This document shows, in pieces, positions 1-7,416 of a stretch of DNA of 23,324 bases. Source of the DNA: Pseudocoprococcus catus (lineage in GTDB: Bacteria > Bacillota > Clostridia > Lachnospirales > Lachnospiraceae); the NCBI RefSeq assembly GCF_902381825.1, contig NZ_LR698973.1, positions 1,065,757-1,089,080 of the forward strand. Direction: 5' to 3'. Every line of letters begins with the position of its first letter. Position 1 is the first letter of the stretch. The notes below the pieces were generated by a model, which searched no databases, was not told where the DNA came from, and worked only from the letters and a program-made list of their open reading frames with translations. The position numbers and the translations under genes were made by a program.

Positions 1-16
1 TTGTTGGGGGATAAAG

Positions 17-754
17 ATGAATATTAGTAATAAGATGAAAGAAATACGTGCTATCACAGGATTGACTAGAAAGGATTTCTCGGACAAATATGGTATACCA
101 TTGAGAACTTTGGAGGAATGGGAAGCTGGACGAAGAATTCCTCCAGAATATGTGATTCGAATGTTAGCATATTATGTAGGTGTGTCTGCAATAGTTGAGC
201 AAGCAGACGGTAACACTTCTGAAGAAATCAAGAATTCCAGAAATATTAATATAATCAGAGATATAGAAAATAGAAAGATTGTAGTTATTCATGACATTAT
301 ATTTAAAAACAAGCAAAATATAAAGTGGGATGAAGTGGAACAATATCTGGAACAGTATATTAATGAATTTTATACAATAGCGGAAGATGGGGAGAAGATA
401 TATATAGGAAGAGACTTACCGGATGAATATGCACATTCGCAATATACAGCAAGATTAAAAGGAAGTGTGGCGAAAGCAAAAGCAAATGCGGTGCAGGCTG
501 TTCCTGAATTGATACAAATATCAGAAAATGGCAGTTATATAGAGAATAAGAACCAAAAGCATAATTTAGATGCAAAATACGGATGGTATCGATATGATTC
601 CAGGTTTGCAATTGCAATCTATAATAATGATAATGAAGTGGAAAGATATAACGTGTACAAAGTAAGAATGATTATACGGTGTGATGCCGATGGAAAGAAA
701 TATCTATATGATATGATTAATATAAAAAAAGAACCGAGTACCCCGCTTGGCTAG
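17..754 (+). CDS. XRE-type HTH protein with a mobile-element-type C-terminal domain
   Basis: This 245-residue protein opens with a helix-turn-helix of the XRE/Cro class. About residues 7-55 show the pattern KEIRAITGLTRKDFSDKYGI followed by a recognition helix containing TLEEWEAGRR. The rest is a second domain with a run of aromatic and charged motifs (WYRYDSRFA near residues 190-200, then YLYDMINIKKE and a TPLG end). From memory, this tail resembles a domain found at the ends of very large Lachnospiraceae mobile-element proteins (LPD-associated, possibly barnase/RelE-like nuclease fold). That link is recognition, not a search result. The start is supported by a GGGGGA ribosome binding site 5 nt before the ATG. 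The gene is visibly more A+T-rich than the genes from position 1653 on, which suggests transfer. The sequence does not say whether it is a regulator, a toxin or a leftover of an element. Confidence 0.6.
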   Translation: MNISNKMKEIRAITGLTRKDFSDKYGIPLRTLEEWEAGRRIPPEYVIRMLAYYVGVSAIVEQADGNTSEEIKNSRNINIIRDIENRKIVVIHDIIFKNKQNIKWDEVEQYLEQYINEFYTIAEDGEKIYIGRDLPDEYAHSQYTARLKGSVAKAKANAVQAVPELIQISENGSYIENKNQKHNLDAKYGWYRYDSRFAIAIYNNDNEVERYNVYKVRMIIRCDADGKKYLYDMINIKKEPSTPLG

Positions 755-856
755 ATAAAAATCTACGTACGGTAAAAAACCGGTTCCTTAAAAAGGATTT
801 TAACACATTTGTTTTGAAAAAACAAGAGATAAAAAAATTAATACGAAAGTATATGA

Positions 857-1006
857 AGTCTCATTTCAACACCTTCAAAAATCGAAAATGAGATGGAAAC
901 ATTTTTGGATATTCTTAAATCCGTACACAGTCAACAGGTATTTTCGCCGGAGGCAGAAGAAGCACGAGATTTAATTTATAAAGAAAACCGTATAGACCGG
1001 AGATGA
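857..1006 (+). pseudogene. Possible gene remnant (open frame; ATG at 893)
   Basis: The frame is open from 857 to a TGA at 1004-1006, with a possible ATG at 893 giving 37 residues. The translation reads like real protein (acidic, with SPEAEEARDLIYKENRIDRR at the end), not like a random frame, but there is no convincing ribosome binding site before the ATG and the frame is closed upstream by a stop at 854. The last codons form the left stem of the terminator at 984-1026. The simplest reading is the C-terminal stub of a gene lost at its 5' end, next to the accessory gene at 17-754. A small intact protein is the alternative. I do not recognise a family. Confidence 0.3.
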
Positions 1007-1035
1007 TCAAAGGTCTGTATGGTTTTCTTTTCTGT
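984..1035. terminator. Rho-independent terminator, probably bidirectional
   Basis: A 15-bp stem pairs 984-998 with 1012-1026 (two G-U pairs on the plus strand) around a 13-nt loop. On the plus strand it is followed by a T-rich tract. On the minus strand it is followed by a shorter T-containing tract. It lies between the rightward genes and the leftward hxlR-type gene ending at 1045, so it can serve both. Confidence 0.75.
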
Positions 1036-1044
1036 TTTTAGCCT

Positions 1045-1395
1045 TTAATTCTCCATTCCCCAGTCGGCAATGGCCAGCAGCACATTTGAAAGTGTTCGGC
1101 CCTTCTCGGTGAGAGAATACTCCACATGGGGCGGAATTTCATTAAATTGATGACGAAGAATAATGCCGTCTTTCTCCATATCCCTGAGACATCCGGAGAG
1201 AACCGTATTCGTAATTCCCGGAATATTCTTCGACAACTGGCTGAAACGCAGTTGCTCAGAACCAAACAGTTGGAGCACGATAAAAAGCTTCCACTTCCCG
1301 CCGATGATATCTAATGTGTGCTTGATAGGACACGTCATATTAGGATGGGTTTTCATAAAAGAAATATAATCATTTACGGACTCAAATTGACTCAT
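1045..1395 (-). CDS. HxlR-family winged-helix transcriptional regulator
   Basis: The 116-residue protein matches the HxlR/YodB/HypR family in length and layout. It has a conserved N-terminal cysteine (Cys22, in TCPIKHTLDIIGGKW), the winged-helix core with LRFSQLSKNIPGITNTVLSGCLRDME as recognition region, and a wing ending in VEYSLTEKGRTL. Family members are small dimeric regulators of oxidoreductase genes, and several sense electrophiles or oxidants through the cysteine near this position. Here the gene is divergent from a nitroreductase at 1653, the classic HxlR arrangement, so the likely role is repression of that gene and of itself. A second cysteine (Cys69) could form a disulfide. The inducer is unknown. 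Confidence 0.9.
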   Translation of the reverse strand: MSQFESVNDYISFMKTHPNMTCPIKHTLDIIGGKWKLFIVLQLFGSEQLRFSQLSKNIPGITNTVLSGCLRDMEKDGIILRHQFNEIPPHVEYSLTEKGRTLSNVLLAIADWGMEN

Positions 1396-1425
1396 AAGAA
1401 CTTCTGATTCTCCCTTCTATTGTGA

Positions 1426-1541
1426 GAACATACCATGATTATTCATCCATAATACTTTCGAAAGAGTGTGCCGGCTATGCTGAATGCACCTGTTTTTAAA
1501 CCATTCTGGTTCACAACCGTTTGAGTGGCCATGGTATGTTC
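1426..1541. repeat. 12-bp inverted repeat between hxlR and nitroreductase, with a third half-copy
   Basis: GAACATACCATG at 1426-1437 is repeated as its exact reverse complement at 1530-1541, 92 bp apart. The inner ten bases AACATACCAT occur again in direct orientation at 1616-1625, just upstream of the nitroreductase ribosome binding site. Three copies in a 200-bp divergent intergenic region suggest regulator binding sites or a looped operator. The rest of 1396-1652 holds the nitroreductase promoter and no further gene. Confidence 0.5.
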
Positions 1542-1571
1542 CACCGTACTATGTTAGATTTATCTGCGTAA

Positions 1572-1600
1572 TTGACACATCTTTAAACAGCATGTATCAT
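1572..1600 (+). promoter_or_regulatory. Sigma-A type promoter of the nitroreductase gene
   Basis: TTGACA at 1572-1577 matches the -35 consensus fully. A 17-nt spacer leads to TATCAT at 1595-1600 as -10. Transcription should start near 1607, leaving a leader of about 45 nt. Confidence 0.7.
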
Positions 1601-1601
1601 G

Positions 1602-1610
1602 TACTTAGTA
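1602..1610. promoter_or_regulatory. Candidate HxlR/YodB-type operator
   Basis: TACTTAGTA is a perfect TACT-N-AGTA palindrome lying directly on the predicted transcription start of the nitroreductase promoter. YodB-type regulators are known to bind TACT...AGTA elements, and the divergent regulator belongs to that family. Binding is inferred from sequence only. Confidence 0.45.
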
Positions 1611-1652
1611 TATAAAACATACCATAAATAGGAATGGAAAGGAAGATACAAA

Positions 1653-2177
1653 ATGGAATTTAATAAAACAATTGCAGCAAGACAGTCCGTCAGAAAGTTT
1701 ATAGAGGCCCAGATTACAGATGAACAGTTAAAGGCAATTCTTGAAGCTGCCAACGCAGCACCGGCCTGCATGGGCCAGTATGATCATCTGCATCTGACAG
1801 TTGTTCAGAAACCGGAGATCCTGGCACAGATCAATGCGGCATTCCAGAAGGCAGTGGGTGATCCGAACATGCAGGTTACATATGGTGCACCGACAGTGAT
1901 TTATGTTTCATGCAAGAATGAGGATGAAGAGATTGTCAAAGGATGCAATGCAGGTGTTGTCATGGAGAATATGCTGCTTGAAGCGGCAGATCTTGGTCTT
2001 GGTGCCGTTTATCTGTTTGGCGTAAGCCAGGTGCTTTTTGCCAATGAAGAAATTACAAAGCTGCTTCAGATTCCAGAAGGCTTCAGAACAGTTTCTGCTA
2101 TTGCTGTTGGTATATCAGCTGATGCCTTTCAGGAAAGAACACTGGGTACAGACAAAATCAGCACAACAACGCTGTAA
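1653..2177 (+). CDS. Nitroreductase-family FMN oxidoreductase
   Basis: The 174-residue protein has the nitroreductase fold signatures: an N-terminal AARQSVRKF motif (phosphate contact of FMN), LEAANAAPACMGQ near residues 31-45, and a C-terminal ADLGLGAVYLFG segment that covers the flavin. Members transfer electrons from NAD(P)H to nitro compounds, quinones, flavins or other electron-poor substrates in the cytosol. The protein is of the short type. An AAAGGAAG ribosome binding site precedes the ATG. The divergent HxlR regulator and the operator-like palindrome on the promoter suggest induction by an electrophile or oxidant. The physiological substrate cannot be told from sequence. Confidence 0.9.
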   Translation: MEFNKTIAARQSVRKFIEAQITDEQLKAILEAANAAPACMGQYDHLHLTVVQKPEILAQINAAFQKAVGDPNMQVTYGAPTVIYVSCKNEDEEIVKGCNAGVVMENMLLEAADLGLGAVYLFGVSQVLFANEEITKLLQIPEGFRTVSAIAVGISADAFQERTLGTDKISTTTL

Positions 2178-2253
2178 AACATATACTGAATTGGCACAAT
2201 AATCCTGTTAATACATATATTGAATCAGGAGTATTGAGTGACAGGGAGGCCCT

Positions 2254-3183
2254 ATGCGCCGATTTCTGATTGGATGGATTCTGATTGTCCTTTTACTGCC
2301 TTTTGCAGCAGCGTGGATTTATAGTGAATGGTCAGAGAAAAACCAGCAGATAGAACAGGAGTCATCGCAGCTTCAAATTGATGTTCAGACGGTATCGGGT
2401 GTGCAGAGAATGGGGACTTCAGATTTTCTCATCGGTGCTATTGCAGGCCAGATACCGGCGGAGTTTGAGGTGGAGACGTTGAAAGCGCAGGCAGTCATGG
2501 CAAGAAGCTGTCTATACGAACAGGCCGGAGATAGATATTATATTTCGGCTTCGGATACGGGGATGACCTGGTGCAGTGAAACAGAACGAAAAAAGATGTG
2601 GGGAACTTCCTACAAAGAGAATAATGACAGAATCCGTCAGGCGGTCCGGGAAACGGACGGGCAGATTCTGTATTCTGAAGGCGGGCAGATGATTTTGCCC
2701 GCCTGGTTTTATATAGGGAATGGAAAGACAAGAAGCGCGAAAGAGGCATGGGGAGAGGAAACGTCGTGGTTTCAGTCAGTGGAAAGCAGCTGGGATACAG
2801 AGAGTCCAGAGTATGAGACTACGACAGAAATGACAAAAAGGCAGCTGATCCGACAAATGAAACGGTATGATCCGGCATTTGATTGCCCGGCAGAGACGTT
2901 GGCCTCAAATTGTGAGATTACAGCGGTGGACAGTGCAGGTTATGTGACAGAGATCCAGATCGGCAACCGGCTGATGAGTGGAGAAGATTTCCGCTATGCT
3001 CTGGAACTGCCTTCTGCCTGTTTTAAAATAGCCTTTGAAAGCAATCAGGTACAGATCAGAGTCTATGGCCGTGGACATGGTGTTGGCTTCGATCAGTATG
3101 GAGCCAATCGTCAGGCAAAAGAGGGTAAAAACTACGAACAGTTATTGCAATATTATCTGACAGGGGTGAAAGTAGGGGAATAG
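2254..3183 (+). CDS. spoIID: SpoIID-type lytic transglycosylase (stage II sporulation protein D)
   Basis: This is a 309-residue membrane-anchored protein. Residues 4-24 are a single hydrophobic segment, and the SpoIID domain starts near residue 50 with DFLIGAIAGQIPAEFEVETL followed by KAQAVMARS. The glutamate in this stretch corresponds to the family's catalytic acid. The domain closes with GRGHGVGFDQYGANRQA near residues 272-290. SpoIID cleaves glycan strands to leave anhydro-muramic ends that SpoIIP and SpoIIM work with during engulfment of the forespore. The start is supported by AGGGAGG, 4 nt before the ATG. A CATATATT element near 2215 recalls a sigma-E -10 box, but the -35 spacing is poor. 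The gene is followed by a SEDS gene and a SpoIIQ-like gene, a sporulation neighbourhood. Confidence 0.88.
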   Translation: MRRFLIGWILIVLLLPFAAAWIYSEWSEKNQQIEQESSQLQIDVQTVSGVQRMGTSDFLIGAIAGQIPAEFEVETLKAQAVMARSCLYEQAGDRYYISASDTGMTWCSETERKKMWGTSYKENNDRIRQAVRETDGQILYSEGGQMILPAWFYIGNGKTRSAKEAWGEETSWFQSVESSWDTESPEYETTTEMTKRQLIRQMKRYDPAFDCPAETLASNCEITAVDSAGYVTEIQIGNRLMSGEDFRYALELPSACFKIAFESNQVQIRVYGRGHGVGFDQYGANRQAKEGKNYEQLLQYYLTGVKVGE

Positions 3184-3280
3184 GCTTGTTATGTCTGCTG
3201 CTTTTGTGATAAAATGAGCGTTAGCGGACAGAAGCAGAAAATCTGTTTTGGTTGAATTGCGAAAGGAGGCAGAAAGGCAA

Positions 3281-4546
3281 GTGGCAGGTCGGAGTAAAAA
3301 GAAGCCATTAAGTCGTCGGCAGGGGCTTGCGCGATATTTGCGGGAACTGGAAGTTGTTGATTATCGACTGATTATATCGATTGTTTTTTTGTGTGTGTTT
3401 GGCTTGATCATGATCTACAGTGCCAGTGCTGCGGAATCAGGAGTGTCTTTGGTGTTGAAGCAGTTCGGAATCGGTGCGGGCGGATTTGTTTTAATGTGGA
3501 TCGTTTCATATGTAGATTATCATTTTTATGAGAAAATAGCAGGAATTATTTATATTGGGGCTGTTCTGTCCATGTTTCTGGTCAAGGTGCCGGGACTTGG
3601 TGTGACCAGAAATGGTGCCAGCCGATGGATTGATATTGGTCCCTTTTCTTTCCAGCCGTCAGAGTTTGTGAAGCCGGCAATGGTGATCCTTATGGCCTAT
3701 TTGCTGACACGTATGGGACGAAAACTGTCGACATTGAAAGCGGATATTGTGCTGCTGATCCCAGGCGTGATTGCGGTAATGGTGATTCTGGTTGTGACCA
3801 GGAATCTGAGTACGGCTTTGATTGTTCTGGGTATCATTGCATTCATGTTTTTTATTGCTTATCCGACGAAGAAAATATGGCGGCTGATTGCAGTAATAGG
3901 CGTGGTGATCGTGGTTGGTTGGCTTGGCTATTATCATTTTGTCATTGTGCCGAACCATACGATGACATTGACCAACACAGTGACAGAGGCGGCCAGCAAG
4001 TCTTTCCGAGATGACCGTATTCTGGCATGGCTTTACCCGGATGATTATCCGCAGGCTTCCATGCAGTCCAGATATTCCATGTATGCCATTGGTTTTGGAG
4101 GTATCCTTGGCAGAGGTCTGGGAAGAGGAACCATGAAGTATTATCTGCCGTTTTCCACGAACGACTTTATTTTTGGTGTTATTGGTGAGGAATTGGGCCT
4201 GGTAGGATGCGGACTGGTTGTTTTCCTTTTTGTTTATCAGGTGTGGCGTATCTTTACTGTGGCGCAGCATGCCAAGGACAAATTGGGCAGTTATATGGCA
4301 TTTGGTGTCGGTATTCATGTGGCGCTGCAGGTAATCCTGAATATTGGTGTTGCCACAGGTGTGCTGCCGAATACAGGTATCAGTTTGCCTTATATCAGTT
4401 ATGGTGGTACAGCCCTTCTTCTGCAGTTGTGTGAGATGGGAATTGTACTCAATATCAGCCGTCAGATTCCGGGCAGACGGGTTCGCATCGGTGATTCATC
4501 GCAGAAATCAGAGCATGAAGAGCACCGTCAGATACATGCGGCTTAA
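3281..4546 (+). CDS. SEDS-family peptidoglycan glycosyltransferase (FtsW/RodA/SpoVE)
   Basis: The product is a polytopic membrane protein with about ten hydrophobic segments. SEDS signatures include LIMIYSASAAES in the first segment, RWIDIGPFSFQPSEFVKPAM, NDFIFGVIGEELGLVG (its aspartate is the proposed catalytic residue) and the terminal SLPYISYGGTALL. SEDS proteins polymerise lipid II with a partner class B PBP. I chose GTG 3281 because an AAAGGAGGC ribosome binding site sits at 3262-3270. The frame extends upstream to a TTG at 3248, but that codon has no binding site and the signal would then be inside the gene. The length is then 421 residues. Its place between spoIID and a spoIIQ-like gene favours a sporulation or SpoVE-like role, though FtsW and RodA cannot be excluded. 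Confidence 0.88.
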   Translation: MAGRSKKKPLSRRQGLARYLRELEVVDYRLIISIVFLCVFGLIMIYSASAAESGVSLVLKQFGIGAGGFVLMWIVSYVDYHFYEKIAGIIYIGAVLSMFLVKVPGLGVTRNGASRWIDIGPFSFQPSEFVKPAMVILMAYLLTRMGRKLSTLKADIVLLIPGVIAVMVILVVTRNLSTALIVLGIIAFMFFIAYPTKKIWRLIAVIGVVIVVGWLGYYHFVIVPNHTMTLTNTVTEAASKSFRDDRILAWLYPDDYPQASMQSRYSMYAIGFGGILGRGLGRGTMKYYLPFSTNDFIFGVIGEELGLVGCGLVVFLFVYQVWRIFTVAQHAKDKLGSYMAFGVGIHVALQVILNIGVATGVLPNTGISLPYISYGGTALLLQLCEMGIVLNISRQIPGRRVRIGDSSQKSEHEEHRQIHAA

Positions 4547-4564
4547 ATCACATCAGTATTTTAG

Positions 4565-4605
4565 ATGTCTCAGCAAAGAAAATGAATTTTGCTGAGACAT
4601 TTTTT
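4565..4605 (+). terminator. Strong Rho-independent terminator after the SEDS gene
   Basis: A perfect 13-bp stem pairs 4565-4577 with 4588-4600 around a 10-nt loop, followed at once by five T residues. It separates the SEDS gene from the LytM gene, so the latter probably has its own promoter within about 60 bp or depends on read-through. Confidence 0.88.
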
Positions 4606-4663
4606 ATGAAAATGTGTATACTTTCTTCGCAGTCTGGTCAGAATATGACCAGAGGTGATAAGA

Positions 4664-5533
4664 GTGAAAAATATAATGAATATTTTCAAAAAGAATGGGT
4701 TTTATGTCATGGCACTGGTGCTTGTGGCAGGTATTCTGGCTGTATCGGGTATTGCCGGATATGTTTCGGGACAGAAAGAACGCGGTGCGGAAAATGCGGC
4801 GGAGTTCAAGGATGATGGGGCCGGAACGGCCTTGAATGCACCGGCATCTGCTGAAACGGATACGCCCATCGTGGATGAGATGACGGGTTATAATGCGGAT
4901 CTGGTACAGAAAATATTGTCAATGATCGAAAATGGCAGTCTGGCACTTGAAGATTTTGAAGATGAAGGGTCTATGAATGGACAGTCAGGTCAAAATGTTT
5001 CACAGGAAGCGTCTGCAGAGCTGGCTGATGATGCAGCAGGAACAGAGGCGGATGCAGCGGTTAATGCTGAGTTGGATGAATCGGATGCAGAAATGGCAGG
5101 CAGTGTGATCAATGCAGGCTATCAGTCCGGTGATCCGATGACATGGCCGGTTCGCGGAGAGATCGTGATGGATTACAGTATGGATGCAACCACATGGTAC
5201 CCGACACTTCAGGAGTACAAATGCAATCCTTCGATTTTAATTCAGAGTGAAGAAGGAACGGATGTAGCGGCCGCTTTTGAAGGAACGGTCACCGATGTTT
5301 ACAATGATGTCCGGTTGGGCAATGTAGTTGAGATGTCTCTCGGAAATGGTTATGAGGCTTCTTACGGGCAGCTTGAGAATGTGGATGTGGCTGTGGGTGA
5401 CACAATAAGTCAGGGAGAAGTCATTGGTGAGGTCAGCCAGCCGACCCGCTACTATTCAGTTGAAGGCAGTCATTTGAATTTTATGCTGACACAGGATGGA
5501 AACCCTGTTGACCCGCTGGATTATCTGGATTAA
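4664..5533 (+). CDS. SpoIIQ-like M23/LytM-domain protein with degenerate active site
   Basis: The protein has an N-terminal membrane segment (about residues 13-33 from the chosen start), an acidic, alanine-rich linker to about residue 155, and a C-terminal LytM/M23 fold starting at MTWPVRGEIVMDYS and ending in PVDPLDYLD. M23 endopeptidases need a zinc site from an H-x(n)-D motif and an HxH motif. Here the first His is not found (the equivalent stretch reads CNPSILIQSEEGTDV), and the second motif is HLNF. The domain should therefore be structural, like Bacillus subtilis SpoIIQ, which links forespore and mother cell through SpoIIIAH. GTG 4664 is chosen because AGAGGTGAT lies at 4651-4659. A GTG at 4655 overlaps that signal. 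The genes before it (spoIID, SEDS) fit an engulfment locus. Confidence 0.78.
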   Translation: MKNIMNIFKKNGFYVMALVLVAGILAVSGIAGYVSGQKERGAENAAEFKDDGAGTALNAPASAETDTPIVDEMTGYNADLVQKILSMIENGSLALEDFEDEGSMNGQSGQNVSQEASAELADDAAGTEADAAVNAELDESDAEMAGSVINAGYQSGDPMTWPVRGEIVMDYSMDATTWYPTLQEYKCNPSILIQSEEGTDVAAAFEGTVTDVYNDVRLGNVVEMSLGNGYEASYGQLENVDVAVGDTISQGEVIGEVSQPTRYYSVEGSHLNFMLTQDGNPVDPLDYLD

Positions 5534-5709
5534 AGACAATGGAATGATCCGGAGAAATTGTAGATGGTACCTTTTTGAAAACCGGGCATAAGATATAGAG
5601 GCGGATGAAAAAATGGTACATATTGAAAAATATGCAACCGTTTTTTTACAACAGCCCTGCACAGATATCGGCTGTTAAATAACAATTTTCATCGGCTGCT
5701 TTATCATAT

Positions 5710-5744
5710 AAGGGCAGGTGTCAGTAAGACATCTGTCCTTTTTT
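5710..5744 (+). terminator. Rho-independent terminator after the LytM gene
   Basis: A 13-bp stem (two G-U pairs) joins 5710-5722 to 5728-5740 with an AGTAA loop and a following T tract. It ends the sporulation block before the riboswitch operon. The stretch 5534-5709 holds no gene I can support. Confidence 0.85.
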
Positions 5745-5778
5745 CTGTGAGGGATTTACAGTGAAATCAGATTGTCTA

Positions 5779-5806
5779 TTGTGTAAATCCCCTTATATGG
5801 TATAAT
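5779..5806 (+). promoter_or_regulatory. Promoter of the cobalamin-riboswitch operon
   Basis: A perfect TATAAT at 5801-5806 is preceded by TG at the extended -10 position. TTGTGT at 5779-5784 is a partial -35 at 16-nt spacing. Transcription would begin near 5813, about 25 nt before the riboswitch core, as expected. Confidence 0.7.
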
Positions 5807-5837
5807 ATTGTCAGGACAAATTTGAAAACGGAATAGG

Positions 5838-5995
5838 AAGCAGCTGGTGCCGCGGGGAGCGGAGAATAGGGAAGCAGGTGAAAGTCCTGCGCGATCTCGT
5901 CACTGTAAGCAGGAGTCCATTGCTATTATGTCACTGAGTCATCGGGAAGGCAGCAATGGGTGTTTGAACTGTGAGCCAGGAGACCTGCCAGACTG
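5838..5995 (+). ncRNA. Cobalamin (adenosylcobalamin-class) riboswitch
   Basis: The core elements occur in order: CTGGTGCC at the 5' side, AGGGAAGCAGGTGAAAGTCC, CGTCACTGTAAGCAGG, a variable arm, GTCACTGAGTCATCGGGAAGG, and the B12 box AGCCAGGAGACCTGCC at 5974-5989. This is the conserved arrangement of the cobalamin riboswitch, which normally lowers expression of the downstream gene when B12 is plentiful. The expression platform should lie between 5996 and 6129. GGTAC at 5997-6001 can pair with GTACC at 6036-6040, and a short AATGT/ACATT stem runs into a T-rich tract near 6053-6066. A terminator mechanism is possible but not clear. The first gene, at 6130, is a CbiK-type chelatase, which fits B12 control. 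Confidence 0.95.
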
Positions 5996-6129
5996 TGGTA
6001 CGGGAAATATAGGTTCCGGGTCACGAGGATTGGCTGTACCGAATGTATGAACATTTTTTGTTTTTTCTCCCGACTTTTCCTTTTCGTTTATGATTTGTCA
6101 CAATATTTCTATTTAGGAGGAAGAACAAC

Positions 6130-7356
6130 ATGAAGAAGATGACAACATTCGTATGTGTTGCAGCCATTACAGCCTCTCTTTTGGCAGGATGCGGCAGCAA
6201 GACAGCAGAGACAACAGCAGCATCAACAGAAGCAGCTGCAGCGACAGAGGCAGCATCAACAGAAGCAGCTGTTGAAGGTACAGATGCAGACAAGGAAGCA
6301 GCCAAGAAGGTTGCAGACCTTATTGATGCAATTTATGTACAGGAGAGAAATGACAACACAGATGAGCAGTGCAAAGAAGCAAAGGCTGCATGGGATGCAC
6401 TGACAGATGCACAGAAGGAACTGGTTGAAGGCGAGAATGCAGATCCTGATTATTTCGGCAGAGATACAGGTGATGCATCCAAGGATGACCCGCGTAATCA
6501 GGATGACATCGGCGAGAACGAGCTGCTGGTAGTCAGCTTTGGTACATCTTTCAACGACAGCCGTGTGAAGGATATCAAAGGTATCGAAGATGCTCTTCAG
6601 CAAGCCAATCCTGACTGGTCAGTCAGACGTGCCTTTACAGCGCAGATTATTATTAACCACGTAGAAGCCCGCGATGGCGAATGCATTGACAATATGGATC
6701 AGGCGCTGGAACGTGCCGTTGCCAACAATGTGAAGAACCTGGTTGTTCAGCCGACACATCTGATGCATGGTGCAGAATATGATGAATTAACAGCAGCCGT
6801 TGAGAAATATCAGGACAAGTTCGAATCTGTGAAGATTGCAGAGCCATTACTGGGTGAAGTTGGTGATGATGCGTCAGTGGTTAATGATGACAAGAAAGCA
6901 GTTGCAGAAGCCATTACAGCAGAAGCAGTTAAGACAGCGAATTATGATTCACTGGAAGCAGCGAAGGAAGACGGCACAGCATTTGTATTCATGGGTCATG
7001 GTACATCTCATACAGCGAAGGTTTCTTACAGCCAGATGCAGGCCCAGATGCAGGAACTTGGTTATGACAATGTCTTTATAGGTACCGTTGAAGGTGAACC
7101 GGAAGACACAGCATGTGAAGCAGTCATTGAAGCAGTGAAGAATGCAGGTTACAAGAAAGTCGTTCTGCGTCCACTGATGGTTGTTGCTGGTGATCATGCC
7201 AACAACGATATGGCCGGTGATGATGATGATTCCTGGAAGAGTCAGTTTGTTGCCTCCGGCAACTTTGACAGTGTAGACTGTCAGATCGCAGGTCTTGGTG
7301 AAATTCCTGCAATTCAGGATATTTATGTAGCACATACAGCTGCAGCGATTAAATAG
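6130..7356 (+). CDS. cbiK: Lipoprotein-anchored CbiK-type sirohydrochlorin cobaltochelatase
   Basis: The 408-residue protein starts with a lipoprotein signal peptide (lipobox SLLAGC, Cys21). A Thr/Ala/Glu-rich linker follows to about residue 55. Next comes a helical segment (DLIDAI...AAWDALTDAQKELV) of a type seen in Gram-positive surface proteins. The CbiK domain runs from about residue 130 (ELLVVSFGTSFNDSR) to the end. The metal ligands known from Salmonella CbiK (His145, Glu175, His207) appear conserved as His290 in FMGHGTSH, Glu321 in GTVEGEPE and His356 in VAGDHANNDMAG. Cytosolic CbiK inserts cobalt into sirohydrochlorin in anaerobic B12 synthesis. This one should sit outside the membrane, comparable to the periplasmic CbiK of Desulfovibrio. 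AGGAGG ends 9 nt before the ATG. It heads a riboswitch-controlled operon with an ABC importer, so metal or tetrapyrrole scavenging is as likely as synthesis. Confidence 0.9.
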   Translation: MKKMTTFVCVAAITASLLAGCGSKTAETTAASTEAAAATEAASTEAAVEGTDADKEAAKKVADLIDAIYVQERNDNTDEQCKEAKAAWDALTDAQKELVEGENADPDYFGRDTGDASKDDPRNQDDIGENELLVVSFGTSFNDSRVKDIKGIEDALQQANPDWSVRRAFTAQIIINHVEARDGECIDNMDQALERAVANNVKNLVVQPTHLMHGAEYDELTAAVEKYQDKFESVKIAEPLLGEVGDDASVVNDDKKAVAEAITAEAVKTANYDSLEAAKEDGTAFVFMGHGTSHTAKVSYSQMQAQMQELGYDNVFIGTVEGEPEDTACEAVIEAVKNAGYKKVVLRPLMVVAGDHANNDMAGDDDDSWKSQFVASGNFDSVDCQIAGLGEIPAIQDIYVAHTAAAIK

Positions 7357-7416
7357 ATACAGCAGACTGAGTGCTGAATAGAGAGAAATAATTACGAGTA
7401 AAGGATTGGACATAAG

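Noticed and set aside
2178..2253. Sigma-E promoter before spoIID
   Set aside because: A CATATATT -10-like box is present, but the -35-like ATA is at the wrong spacing, so I did not list it as a feature.
3659..4318. A 219-codon open frame on the minus strand
   Set aside because: It lies wholly inside the SEDS gene on the opposite strand. Its His/Gln/Asn-rich translation has no domain pattern, so it is an antisense shadow.
5650..5676. Hairpin AACAGCC/GGCTGTT after the LytM gene
   Set aside because: The T run lies before the stem on the plus strand and gives A residues after it on the minus strand. It is not a terminator for either direction, and a better terminator follows at 5710.
5847..6050. 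A 67-codon frame in the leader of the chelatase gene
   Set aside because: It covers the cobalamin riboswitch. The sequence conservation there is explained by RNA structure, and the translation looks random.
6200..6290. GCAGCA/ACAGAAGC-type repeats near the start of the chelatase gene
   Set aside because: They encode the Thr/Ala/Glu-rich linker after the lipobox. They are coding low complexity, not a separate repeat element.
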